Positions 1 through 10,446 of a DNA stretch of 64,000 bases are shown here, in pieces. Position numbers and translations under genes: made by a program. Numbering within the stretch: the stretch's first letter is position 1; every line of letters starts with the position of its first letter. Source of the DNA: Blastocladiella emersonii ATCC 22665. Taxonomy: Eukaryota > Blastocladiomycota > Blastocladiomycetes > Blastocladiales > Blastocladiaceae. Location: positions 372,001 through 436,000 of the forward strand of contig JANHCV010000001.1 of NCBI GenBank assembly GCA_025594325.1. The letters run 5' to 3'. A model generated the notes under the pieces. The model saw only the letters and a program-made list of their open reading frames with translations, was not told the DNA's origin and made no database searches.

Positions 1-530
1 CAAACACGTGGGGGAGGTCAGGGTGGCGGCGCCACACGCTCGGCGCCTCCCTTCGCTCGCGAGAGCCCGCCTTGCGTCGCAGACTCGCTGCCTGCTCTGA
101 CTGCGCGGATGAAGTAGACGGCCCACTGAAATGGACCGACCAGACACAGAATCAGATCGAGCAAGCGAGCGAGCGTGCCGCTAGCGTCGCGGTCCGTGGG
201 TTCTGCGGGTTCCAGCTGCGCCGGCGCCAGGCGCGCCTGGTCTCGTTCCAAGTCATCGGGCTCTTCTGTCATCGCGAGCGGTGCGAGCGATGCGACCGGT
301 GGGCCATGGCGCGCTTCCGCGCGAGCGCGTCTCGCACGCCGGCGGGCTCCCACGGTCGCGCCGTTCCCACGCGTCGACGCGTTTCGTCTTCGCCGAGTCG
401 CCGTGTCGGTCGCTGCGCATCCTCCCTCTCCCTCCTCGTCGCCCCGCCATCTAACGGGCTGCGTTCGCACTTGCACTCTCCTCGAGCCCTCCATAGATAC
501 TCGCCCCGTCACCTTCTGGCCTTGCACACG
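1..530. other. Upstream region, no gene supported
   Basis: Several overlapping open frames exist on both strands, as expected in DNA this GC-rich, but none has a recognisable domain or convincing codon pattern. The stretch probably contains the promoter and 5' leader of the gene starting at 531, and possibly the edge of a gene beyond the window. Confidence 0.4.
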
Positions 531-3198
531 ATGTCGATGGTACCGCCGCCCCCTCCCCCCGCCGCCTCCACCACCCACCACCCGCCTCGGCCGCTGACCA
601 CGCGCCCTTCCCCATGTAGCCGGAGCCCTCGCACAAGAAGCGCCGGTGCGGCAGCAACCGCCCGCTCGGTACCGACGAGCCCTCGGCGTCCGACGCGCCC
701 GTCGGTGCGCAGCTCGCGATGCCGCCGCCGCCGCCGCCCCCATCCGCTGCTCCTCCCGGCGCCGGCAGCAACACGGACCACGCCCAGCAGACATGGGATC
801 TAGTCCATGGCGCCCTGCCGACGATGCGCGACGACGATGCCGACGCCGACGCCGCGGCGTGCCGGTCCGCCGTCTCGCGCCTCGCCGGCTGGGCCGCGGG
901 GATGCTGCGCGACCCCGCCGTCGACCAGCTCGTCGCCGGCAGTGCCGCAGGCGACCACGGTCCAGAGCAGCGCGCGGCGCGCGCCCTCCCGCTCGTCCTC
1001 GCCGCCATTGACCGCGCGTGCGGCGTGCCCGGCGTGCCCGGCGCCCTGCCCATCGCCTCCGACCCCGCGGTCACGGTGCTCGTGACGCTCCTACAACTTC
1101 CCGTCCTCCTCGTCGCCGCCGCCCCGCCCGGCAACCGCCCCACCAGCAAGCCCGCGAAGGCCACCGCGGGCCGCCTGCTCTCCGAGCTCAAGGGCCTGCT
1201 CGCCGCGGTGCGCGCCACGGCCCCGTGGCTGCTCACCCACCTCGCCCTGCCTGTGCCGACCTGGACGGGCCTCGTCAAGCTCGGCGACCACCCGGCCGCC
1301 TGCCTCGACGCCCACTGGACCGCGGACCCCGCGCACGGCCCGCCCACCCTCGTCGCCCTCGACTTCCTCACCATCGTCGCCGGGTTCACGTGGAGCCCCG
1401 ACGCGCTCAACGCCCTCCTCGAGTCGCCGCGCCCCCGCGGCCACCGCCCGATCGGCGACCTGTTCCTCAACGAGGCCATCTTCGCGCGCATCCTCGCCGA
1501 CATTGCCGCGCTGACGGCGGCCCAGCGCGCCGGCTCCGCGTCGGGCGCCGACGCGGTGCTGCAGGTGCTGGCCCTCCTCGCCGGCACCGGCTGGCCCAAC
1601 GCGGCGGCGAACCCGGACCACGCCGAGGACCTCGACAAGTCGCTGGCGTGCAACGACGGGCTCGTTTGGCAGCTCGCTTCTTCCCGTGCCTGCACGCTCC
1701 TCGGCCCGCGCTCGTGGGCCACGGTCGTGCGCCTGGATCTCGCCACCGACGGGGCCAGCCCCACCCAGCACGGGCTGCAGCTCATGCAGGGCCACATCAA
1801 GCGGTCGCCCGAGGACTGGCCATCGACGCTCGGTATCGGTACGCGCGCGCGCCTTCAGCAGCAGCAGCAGCAGCAGCAGTGGCGGCGGCGGGTCCTGCCC
1901 TCCCGCTCGGCCACTCGCTCGCTACTCGGGGGTTCCCTTTCACTGACTCGCACCATCATCCCCCTTTCATCCCCCGCATAGCGATTGTGTCGGCGCTTCT
2001 TTTTGACGAGGACGCGCCCCGCGGCTTCCAGCCGACGCTCAAGTTCGCCCGCACCCTCGTCCCCGACAATGCGAAATTTTTCGATCGCGTCCTGCCCGCG
2101 TGCGCCGTCAAGCTGGCCCAGGGACTCGGTCGCGGGCTGGCCTCCTTCCATTCCCGCCAGAAGCCGGAGGTGCGGGAGCAGGCGCGGGCGCAGCGGCGCC
2201 AGGCGTCCTCGCCGGCGGCCCCGTCGCACCACCACCACCAGCAGCAGCAGAACCAGGACCACCTTCACCACCAGGAGCAGCAGCAGCAGGAGCGGCAGCC
2301 TCGCCTGTACGACCAGCAGCCTGCGCACCGACTCGTCGACGTCGCCGCCCGCGCGCCGTGGAGCGAGGGCGCCGCCGAGCCGTGGGTCGTGTTCGCCGTC
2401 CTCCTCGTCGTCACGGCGAGCCTCGCGCACATCAACACCAGCAACGTCGGCCGCGCGACGTACGATGCGTACCAGGCGGGCGTCATGCACCACTTCATGC
2501 TTTGCATGATGTCCGATGCGCAGTTTGCGCCGCTCACCGCGGCTGCCATCGGGTCCGCGCCCACGGACCAGATCCGCAACACGCTGCTCGGCCTCGTCGG
2601 CAAGGCCAAGGCGGCTGGCCCGCTCATTTCGGGCTTCCTCATGGCCATGTTCGGCACCGACCCCGCCGACCCCGCCGACCCCGCCGACCCCGCCGAGACC
2701 ACCACCACCGCCACTGCCGCCACCGACCGCGACGTGCCGCGGGACTTCGACTGCCCGCGCTGCGCGCTGCTGCACCAGCGCGGGTCGTTCGCCGCGTTTG
2801 AGGCCCTGCTCCGCCTCTTCGGCCACCTCCGCGAGTCGACGGGTCTCGCCGCGCTCGTCAAGGACGCCGCCGACGGTCTCCACTCGTACCTGCGCGTGTA
2901 CCGCCACGCGGGCTCGGCGGCGGCGCGGCTGGCAACGTCGTCCTTGCGCGCTGCTGGCGCGTCGCAGCCGCAGCCCGTGGCCGCCGTGCCCAGCGTGCGC
3001 CCGTGCGGGTGCGACGGCAACCCGCGGTTGACGGCGGCGACGCTCGTGTGCGGCCTGATCCCCGATACGGTCCGCGAGATGTTCCACGCCGACGTGTACT
3101 ACCGCGGTCCGCCGCCGGTGATGGTGTGCCAGCTCATTGACATGGCCACGGCCAAGTACAACAACAGCAACGCCATCACCAACAACAACGACCAGTGA
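531..3198 (+). CDS. Unrecognised 814-aa protein, three exons with a 9-nt first exon
   Basis: Proposed model: exons 531-539, 620-1838 and 1982-3198, joining in frame to 814 residues. Intron 1 (80 nt) runs GTACCG to CATGTAG. Intron 2 (143 nt) runs GTACGC to GCATAG and contains eight CAG triplets at 1856-1879; a donor 6 nt earlier would also keep frame. The second exon opens with a basic KKRR patch and a run of seven prolines. The rest is mainly alpha-helical, alanine/leucine-rich sequence broken by a His/Gln tract (about 2225-2300) and a four-fold Asp-Pro-Ala repeat near 2660-2695. Two Cys pairs occur late (CPRC near 2750, CGC near 3003). I do not recognise the family. The start could instead be the in-frame ATG at 719 if the mini-exon is wrong. 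A decayed relative appears to lie 1-2 kb downstream. The basic patch suggests a nuclear or nucleic-acid role, but that is only a guess. Confidence 0.65.
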
Positions 3199-3201
3199 GT
3201 C

Positions 3202-3225
3202 GACGGACGGACGGACGGACGGACT
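3202..3225 (+). repeat. GACG tetranucleotide microsatellite
   Basis: About six copies of GACG/ACGG just after the stop codon of the 531-3198 gene, in its 3' flank. Confidence 0.85.
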
Positions 3226-4330
3226 GGTGACGCGTACGCCGCCCGTCCCGTCCCGCTGGCCGCCGTCGCTGTCGTCGTCGCTGCGCTCCCGCTTTCCCTC
3301 CCTTTCCCGCTGCTGTTGCTCGCCCGCTGCTGTTGATCCCTCTACACTCGACTCCCTCCTCCGCCACCACCAACCCGCGGCCAAGAAAGCCATGACGGGG
3401 CTCCCTCTCCTCCCCTCCCCTCCCCTCTCCTCCCCTCCCCTCCCTCTTGCGAAATCCGTCCTCCCTCTCTCTCTCTACTGCAACCCATCCCTCGTCTTTC
3501 TCTGTCCAACCCGTTCCCTCCTGTGTCCCTGTGCGCGTCTATCTCCCTGCACCGACCTCCTACCTAGCACACTATCCCCTAGCATCTTATTCCAATCCCG
3601 GCGCGCAATTAATACAAGGACGCTCATCTTCTTCATCATCGCATCCGCACCGTCCGCTTGCCTCTGCTCTCAGCTCCCGCTCCCGCTCCCACTCTCGTAT
3701 CGTCGGCCTTCCGGGAGAGAGAGCTTGTGCGCGCGGCATCGCGCTGTTGGGAGAAGCCGGCGCGCGCAGCGCAGTGAGTGACCCGCCCGTCTCGACGCAC
3801 TCGGACAGGGAGGCTCTTGGATTCTTTTGACCAAGACCAGATTCTGCGCCGGCGCACCATGTAGTGCCATGCAAAGCAGCTCGAGGTGCTCCGTGCCGCG
3901 ATGGTTTCGACTCGAGAGCTCAGGACGCGCTGCGCCACACGCGAGGAGTGGCGGACCGATCTTGTGACGGATGGTTGACTCCGCTCGCCTCGTCATCCCG
4001 CCGTTGAAAGACTCGCTCGCCGCTCTCTCCCCATTCTCATGAAGCTCGCGAACCCACGACATGTAAGCTCATGCAAAGCGCGCATTGCGCTTCGAGGACC
4101 GGCCTGCCGTGCTTGTGGCGTTGGAGCTTCGCGCTTGCCATCCCGCGGCCCGCCGTCCCGCTCTCGAACAGCTGGCTTCGCGACTAAGCTTCCGTGTCGC
4201 CGGCGGTTCAATGGGCTTGGAGATGCACGTCCATGTTCGAGCCGGAGCGTTGCGGGTCGTCCAACGCGCGTTACTTTGAACAAGGACGCCCCGGGATCCC
4301 CGGCCCAAACGACCCCACCCCGTTCGCGCT
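3226..4330. other. Pyrimidine-rich non-coding region
   Basis: From 3230 to about 3700 the plus strand is strongly C/T-rich (long CCCCTCC and CTCTCT runs). It then turns to mixed sequence with no frame longer than about 100 codons that reads like protein. It contains one copy of the GCGCTGCGCCACACGCGAG-type motif at 3924-3942 that recurs in other gaps. Confidence 0.5.
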
Positions 4331-5652
4331 GTACATCAAATACCTCGTAACGGTGGGATTGAGGACTTTGTGCCGGCGATCGTCTACCTCTTCTCGCTGG
4401 ATTCCCGGTCCCGACATTTTCGACGACGCGACCGTTGCGCAGCGTATTGCCCGCTCTACTTGCCCGAGCGTACCGAGCCCGCCGTCTGCCCGAACGGCGG
4501 TGGCAGTGTCGTAGACTCAAACTTGGACTTGGACCCAGCCGCCCTTCTTGTCTGTCTGCATTCCCGTGACTCGGGGGGGGGGGCGAATCCATTTTTTCGC
4601 GTTGCGCGGGCTCGCGGTGCTGTTTGCGGCCCAGGGCCGCGTCGATCACCTTTGCGCCGTCCTCGATGCCCTCCTGCCCGTGCACATGACGTGCCCTCGC
4701 ATGCGGCTCGACGATTGGCTCGACTTTGACGCGGACTGGCGGGACTTTGTTCGTTCGTTACACGGTCAAGGATCACGCTGGCTCTGTGCAACGGGAGGTG
4801 ACGCAGCTTGGGTTCGAGAACACCCGCCGCCGCCTCACGCTCATTGAGTACCTTGCGCTGGTAGCGTTGAAATGGTGGCAGCCCGACGGCTTTGCTGTTC
4901 TCGAATCGCCGGAATGCGGATTCCACAAGCGAGCCTTCCTCGACGCAGTGGAGGAGTTTGATTATCTCGCGATCGAAGGAGCCGCGCTCCTGATTACCAG
5001 TAGCAGCACGCCCTCGTCGTCGTCACCTCAGCGCTGCTGGAGCCCGGAAGCACCCGGCGTTGGATGCGTTTCCGCGTCGCCCGCTGTTCATTTCCACATC
5101 ACCGAGCCGTTGTGGGCTCCCTGGCAGTACGCGGTGCACGGCATGCTGACCAGGCTCGCCAACTTTGCTTTCACCGCTGACGCGCTGCCCGAGACTGTCC
5201 GCAACTCGTTGTTCTCGCAGGAGGCGCTGGGTCGAGCTGCTGCCGCGTTGAACCGCCGCAGGGAACTTGTCGGCAGCGGCGGTACTGCCGCTGGTCCCGG
5301 GACCGAAACGGCATGAATAATCAAGCAGCTGCACCGCGCTGCGCCTGCTGTCCTTATCAACGACCTCGTCCGCGCCAGTGTCGCGAGTCCGGCGTGTGTG
5401 TGGCGTGTGCTTCCGCGCGGCGCGCTTGACGGGCTGCGGTCAGCCGAGTGGCTGCTCGCTGCCGCGATCGTAGTCATGGAGCGGCTTTTCATCATCTGGA
5501 CAGTCGTGGAGAAGGTGCCCTGCGCGAGACGCTGGCCGGCCTTTTTCTCTGCGGCAGCCGAGACTGCCCGCTCGGCCCAGTTCCGCGACCTTTTCGGGGC
5601 CGAATGCGGCTGGCGCGCGCTCAATGTCGCCGAGTTCCTGCCGGCCTCTTGA
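4331..5652 (+). pseudogene. Probable decayed paralogue of the 531-3198 gene
   Basis: Protein-like plus-strand segments occur in order but in changing frames: GIEDFVPAIVYLFSL near 4357, PDIFDDATVAQRI near 4411, then 4726-5316 (including ESPECGFHKRAFLDAVEEFD and a later stretch with VRNSLFSQEALGRAAAAL), then about 5317-5652. By eye these follow the gene at 531-3198: GDLFLNEAIFARI for the second block, DEDAPRGFQPTLKFARTL for the third, and a stretch with IRNTLLGLVGKAKAAGPL for the fourth. No single frame or GT-AG splice set joins them, so I call it a frameshifted relic. The alternative is an unrelated intron-rich gene or a low-quality assembly region. Confidence 0.45.
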
Positions 5653-6244
5653 TTCGTGTTTCGAATGAAAACCGCCTACATGGAAGATATCGATCGACAT
5701 GCGGCGTGAAGGAGAGACACGGTACCAAAACCAAAAGGGAGGGAAGGAGTGAGGGATGATGGTTCGGGAAGTCACCGCCCGCCATAGGGGCTCGCAACAG
5801 AGGTTCGCCTGGTGGGACCCACGCCGCGGTTTCGATGATGAGATTCGAACCCATTGCGACGTTCTCGCACTTTTCCTGACCCAAGCGGCGGCCCAGCATG
5901 GCGGTGACAGGAGCCCTGCTGTGTGGTGCGGTCGGAACGGCCAAGTGGTCTGTGCGTGGTCGTGGTTCGCGGGGCCGACGGTCCTATCATCGTCGTTGTG
6001 CTTTCGTTCGCGCGAGGCATTTGCGGGTTGCTGGGCGCGGGCGCGAGACACGGTGCGCGGGAGAGGCGCGGGGTGCGAGACACTGGGTGCGAGACGCGAC
6101 GATCAAACACGTGAGTGGCGGCGGTGATCACCGCGCCCCTCGCACCACTGTATCCGACCGTCGTCAGGACACGACAGCGGCGCAACGTCGTCGGGATTGT
6201 CGAATGACGAGGAAACCTTCGAGTGGGTCGACCGAGCTCGGCGC

Positions 6245-6352
6245 CGGACAAGATCGGCTGCTCGCGCCAAAGGACGCGCTGCGCCACAGCACAGATTGCT
6301 CTGACCTCGAATACTCGACTATTGACGACGACCTGGAAATCCGGGACAAGGA
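6245..6352 (-). pseudogene. Possible BTB/POZ core fragment
   Basis: The minus strand encodes PDFQVVVNSRVFEVRAICAV followed by AQRVLW. This resembles the core of a BTB fold (Asp-x-x-hydrophobic-hydrophobic, turn, F-x-V-x-(R/H)) and the corresponding segment of the intact BTB gene at 10.4-12.5 kb (SDVSVVLHGHTYHLHRFVLS). Flanking sequence in the same frame does not continue the match. If real, it is a short remnant of a duplicated BTB gene. Chance resemblance cannot be excluded. Confidence 0.3.
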
Positions 6353-7355
6353 TAGGGAGAACCCAAACCGTCCACGCGTGACCTAGGCGCGTGCGCTCGG
6401 CATCAGGTCGTCCCACTCGCCGCCGCCGCGCGTTCAAACACTATTCGCGAATACCCAAGCCCGTCCGTCCCTTCCCAAGTCGTCAGCTCGCTGCAACTCA
6501 CGTCACAGCAACACTCTGTTGTCCTTGAATAGCGCTCCACGGTGGTCCTCAAAGTGCTTATGGAGTGGTCTTCGCCGTGCTGGGCGGTATGCGAGGGGGA
6601 GCGCGTGCGCTGGCGTCGGATTGATTCGGATATACTAGAGTCCCGCTACTGTGAGAGGCCTAGACTCGGCATTCAGGTCGCGCTTCGCACGTCCAGTTGC
6701 TCATCACGCTGATCCTAGCGCTCAGGTCGAGACAGGACGAGTAGTGCAGGTTGCAGAGGACGGCAGCCTGTGCTAAGATGTATGAACAACAGCAAGGACC
6801 TGACGAGAACCGTTTGTACTCGGACAGCAGGAGCTTGGCGGACCCGAATCCGACCACGGCAGAGGAGATCGGCTACGGGAGCGAGCGGCGCGCGAGATTC
6901 CATGGACGTGGTTCGCACGGGCAGAGCGGACTGTTCTTTTCACGGCGCCCGCACGAACCACGTCAAAGGGGAAAAATCCATGCGATGCGTGCTGTTTTCA
7001 ACCGAGTCGTCGCGAGCTAGAAGCTTGGTTAAGGGTCCGACGGAGAAGTGCTCGCGCAGCTCCTCGTGAGTCTCACGCCGGTCCCGAGTCCGCAGGTCGG
7101 TTGGGCCGGATATGACGGTTGCAGCAGGTCAAACGAATTGTCATGCTCGGGATCTAAGCCGCCAGGGCCTGCTTCGAGCATACCTGAGATGTTGAGAGTG
7201 GTGATCTAGCCTTTTGACGACGAGACGAACCGCCGTGTGCGGTGCAGACTGCCGTGGTACCAACCATGCCAAGGACCACAATCGCGAGCCGCACGAAGAG
7301 CAGCCTCAGGGCGAGGTGCCAGAAGTGGTCGTGCGCGGCGGTTATCAAAGAGCAC

Positions 7356-7601
7356 TCACGATTGACGAGGCCCGTCGTTGGCGTCGAACTGGTCCAGATT
7401 AACGGCTACGCTCACGATATAGACGAAGCCTTTACAGGGCGCACTGGGGACGGAAAAGATCCACGGCGCGTGAACTCGAGCTTGTGCAGCGAGAATGGCC
7501 GCGGAGAGTGAGGTGCGACGGCGATGGTCCGCTTCGTCCGTCACCGCGACCTCGAGCACGAAGGAACACGGCCAGCCGACGGTGGCGTTCCTCCTCGTCA
7601 T
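7356..7601 (-). pseudogene. Possible C-terminal fragment of a BTB-family gene
   Basis: An 81-codon minus-strand frame ends in a segment (KGFVYIVSVAVNLDQFD) that loosely resembles the last exon of the 10.4-12.5 kb BTB protein (GVFRFMVDIQLLDVKG). There is no start or splice context that makes it a gene on its own. Weak, by-eye evidence only. Confidence 0.2.
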
Positions 7602-7982
7602 CTTAAATAGCTCTCAATGCTCTCTCTCCGTTTCATCAAGTGGCGATGCATGAGCAGTCTAATCGTGTTGGGGAAGGGGAGCGAGAGCGGGCTGGTCAGC
7701 AAGGAGGACTTGGTCGCTGCTCCGCCGGCGCCCTCGGCGTTCTTCCCAGCGACGACTCGCTTCCCCGCTCTGCTGAAAGCTCTGTCCATCACGCTCTCCC
7801 GCCCATGAAAACAACAGTAGATGCAAAGAGGAAAAGATGGAGATCGTCTTGAATGTATCGAGGAAGAGGGAGGAGGAGGAGCAAGGCACCGCCGAGCGCC
7901 TCCAAGGAGAGAGCACAAAATTGGGACACGGAACAGCACGGCCCAGCCGCGCACGCACACGAGCGAGCACCAGCCGCCAAAC

Positions 7983-9179
7983 TTAGTTGACGAAGAGCAG
8001 CTTGTTGGGGGTGCCCTTGGTGCCGGTGATCTTGTTGGGCGTGGCCTTGCTGAGCAGCTGCGACACGACCTGCGAGACGGTGAAGGACGGGTTGGCGCCG
8101 AGGATCAGGCTGGCGGCGCCGGCAACGTGCGGCGACGCCATGGACGTGCCCGAGATGGTGTTGGTCGCGCCGTTGTTCCACGTGGAAGTGATGGACGACC
8201 CGGGCGCGATGATGTCGACGCACCCGCTGCCGTAGTTGGAGAAGGACGACAGCGCGTCCGTCTTGGTCGACGAGGCGACCGTCACGGCCGACGGCTCGGA
8301 CGCCGGCGACACGTTGCACGCGTCCTGCGACTCGTTGCCCGCGGCCACGACGGCCACCACGCCCGACGAGACGAGCGACTTGATGGCCGAGTTCACGGCG
8401 GCCGATTTTCCGCCACCGAGCGACATGTTGGCCACCGCCGTCTTGCCCGCGGCCTTGGCCTGCGCCGCGACCCAGTTGATGCCCGCGATCACGCCCGAGT
8501 TGGTGCCGCTGCCGTCGTCGCCGAGCACCTTGACCGCCACGATCTTGGCCCGCTTGGCCACGCCGTACGTCTTGGACGCAATGGTCCCCGCGACGTGCGT
8601 GCCGTGCCCGTTGCCGTCGCCGTTGGACCACGACGCGTCGGCCTTGAACCCGAAGGTGGCGCGGCCCTCGAGCTCCGGGTGCGACACCAGCACGCCCGTG
8701 TCGATGACGTAGGCCGTCACGCCCGCGCCGGCCGAGTCCGGGTACGTGTAGCCCGCCGCGAGGTTGAGGTTGCGCTGGCCGACGCGCGTCAGGCCCCACG
8801 AGCCCGCGGGCGTCTGCGTCGCCGTCGCGTACACGGTCGCGTCGGCCTCGACGGCCGCGACCTTGCCGTTGGCCTGCAGGCGCTTGATGAGCCCCGGCGC
8901 GAACGTGCCGGCGTAGCCCTTGAAGTCGCCCGAGATGTCAAACTCGTGGTCGATCTTGGAGATGACGCCGCCGTTCCCGGCCTCGCGCGCGTTCTCGGCG
9001 GCCACCTCGGCCTTGAGGGCGCGCGAGAAGGCCTTGAGGTCCGTCTCGCCCTTGAGCGTCACAATGTAGCGGTCCTTGAGCGACACGGGCGCGCGCACGC
9101 CGTTGTTGGGCGCCGCCTCGGTCGACGAGGCCGTGGCGAGCACGAGCGCGAGCGCGGCAATGAGGGCCTTGATCTGCAT
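7983..9179 (-). CDS. Secreted subtilisin-like serine protease (S8, proteinase K type)
   Basis: A 398-aa endopeptidase with all expected parts. Residues 1 to about 22 are a signal peptide. Residues about 35-118 are an inhibitor I9 propeptide (RYIVTLKGETD through VAAVEADATVYA). The catalytic domain follows, with Asp160 (VIDTG), His192 (GHGTHVAGT), oxyanion Asn282 (AAGNES) and Ser346 (GTSMASPH). Length and order match fungal secreted proteinase-K enzymes, which are made as zymogens, cleave their own propeptide and digest extracellular protein. It is a single exon. The start is chosen because it begins the signal peptide. A TATA-like element lies about 100 nt upstream. It stands alone, flanked by gene-poor DNA. 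Confidence 0.96.
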   Translation of the reverse strand: MQIKALIAALALVLATASSTEAAPNNGVRAPVSLKDRYIVTLKGETDLKAFSRALKAEVAAENAREAGNGGVISKIDHEFDISGDFKGYAGTFAPGLIKRLQANGKVAAVEADATVYATATQTPAGSWGLTRVGQRNLNLAAGYTYPDSAGAGVTAYVIDTGVLVSHPELEGRATFGFKADASWSNGDGNGHGTHVAGTIASKTYGVAKRAKIVAVKVLGDDGSGTNSGVIAGINWVAAQAKAAGKTAVANMSLGGGKSAAVNSAIKSLVSSGVVAVVAAGNESQDACNVSPASEPSAVTVASSTKTDALSSFSNYGSGCVDIIAPGSSITSTWNNGATNTISGTSMASPHVAGAASLILGANPSFTVSQVVSQLLSKATPNKITGTKGTPNKLLFVN

Positions 9180-9280
9180 TTTGGGGTTGGTAAACGTCTA
9201 GCGTTCTAGCGGGTTCGGGTAGCGTTGCGTGTGGTGCGGCTGCTGCTGATTCGTGGTAGAGGGAGCGGGGGACCGCCCGC

Positions 9281-9288
9281 TATTTATC
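9281..9288 (-). promoter_or_regulatory. TATA-like element of the protease gene
   Basis: GATAAATA on the minus strand, about 100 nt upstream of the protease ATG. Position and sequence suit a core promoter; untested. Confidence 0.4.
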
Positions 9289-10171
9289 GCCTCGGCGGTG
9301 GCCCTGTGCTGCACTACCGAGCACAGCAGCAGCAGAAGACCCTGCTGACGCGACTCGGGCACGTCATCGGAGGAGGGAGGAGGGGGGGAAGAGTTCGCGA
9401 ATCCACACGACAGCGTGCGTCGGGAACCGCGAGGGAGCGCTCGCGGCGTCAGCTGGACCCGGTCATGAACTGCCCCGCCCGCCCGCCTGACCTCGACCGG
9501 GTCGGCCGAGTTGCCCGATGAGGCGGAGCGCGCGAGTCCGCGGCCGATCGCTGCAGCCGCTGATTGGCCGCAGCGGTGAGAAACGAACAACCGACGCCGC
9601 AAACTCGCGCGCTTTTTCGTTCCGCCCGGCCTTGTGACCGAAAAACCGCGTGATGTGGCGCAACGCGTCGCCTCGTGGGAACCGCTCGTCCCATCGCCGA
9701 ACCCTCGCGAATGCCCACGGTTCGCCGAGTTCGCGAGCATCCCTGGACTCCTCAGAAACGTCACAGGGCAGATGACGTGCTCCCGCCTCAAAGGGAGAGA
9801 TCCCGCGTTGCCGGCCCACCCTCGAAAGCTCGCGGATCTCCGCGCGGGAGGACGCCGGGATCAACTGACCTCGGCCTCTCGCGTCACCGCGGGAACCTGC
9901 GGCTGGACGGATGCGTTGTGGCGGCGGCTGGGGGCGCTCCGGGAGGCGCCTCGCAAGGGAACTGTGGCGCAACGCCTCTCAACATACGGTTTCGACTACC
10001 GCGGCCCGATTCAGCAAAAATGTGTCACCCACGTGAAGTGCACGATGCGTTGTGCCACCGCTTCTCACACCAGGGCGCCCGACCTGTGTGGCGTGCCTGA
10101 ATTGCTGGTCACTCCGTCACCCGAGGGAAAATACGCAAGGACGCATACTCCATAGCGGCGAACTGGCCCGC

Positions 10172-10196
10172 GGTCCGTTGCATCAGCTTCCATGGT
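10172..10196 (-). repeat. 25-nt near-copy of the BTB gene start codon region
   Basis: 24 of 25 bases match 12461-12485, which holds the BTB gene's ATG and first seven codons. The minus-strand copy would read M-E-A-D-A-T-D instead of M-Q-A-D-A-T-D. Similarity stops abruptly on both sides. It is probably a scar of a partial tandem duplication. Confidence 0.6.
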
Positions 10197-10446
10197 CTGC
10201 TTAAAGGGGAGGGTGCCAATATCGCCGACGGTCAAGGGGAGAAGCGACCAGCCGCGGCGACCAAACGCGAGTGAGTCGTATCAGCACGCGTCGCTGCGGG
10301 CTGTCAAAGAATTCAGCCACACAAGAGTGGCGCGGCGCGTCCTGGGCGAGACTTGCGCGCTCAAGTCCGCTACGTCCGTCAAATTGTGCAGCATAGCAAA
10401 CCCACTTAACATTTATATCCAGCTCAAACGACGACCTGCTAACACT

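Larger units (their letters stand above)
5653..7982. other. Long stretch without an intact gene
   Basis: Mixed composition, no frame that reads as a complete protein on either strand. Around 6040-6120 there are repeated short GCGAGACAC-like words. Two minus-strand fragments that may derive from BTB-type genes are listed separately. A tRNA-like T-arm at 5841-5857 was considered and rejected. Confidence 0.45.
9180..10446. other. Intergenic region between protease and BTB gene
   Basis: Promoter side of the protease plus about 1 kb of non-coding sequence before the 3' end of the BTB gene. It carries several copies of a GTGGCGCAACGCGTC-like word (9655, 9964, 10045 reversed, 10326) and a 25-nt near-copy of the BTB gene start at 10172-10196. 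No credible gene. Confidence 0.5.

Noticed and set aside
5830-5910. Minus-strand TGGGTTCGAATCTCA resembling a tRNA T-arm
   Set aside because: The T-stem forms, but no matching acceptor 5' strand (TTCGATG), D-arm or anticodon arm exists in the required 60-75 nt.
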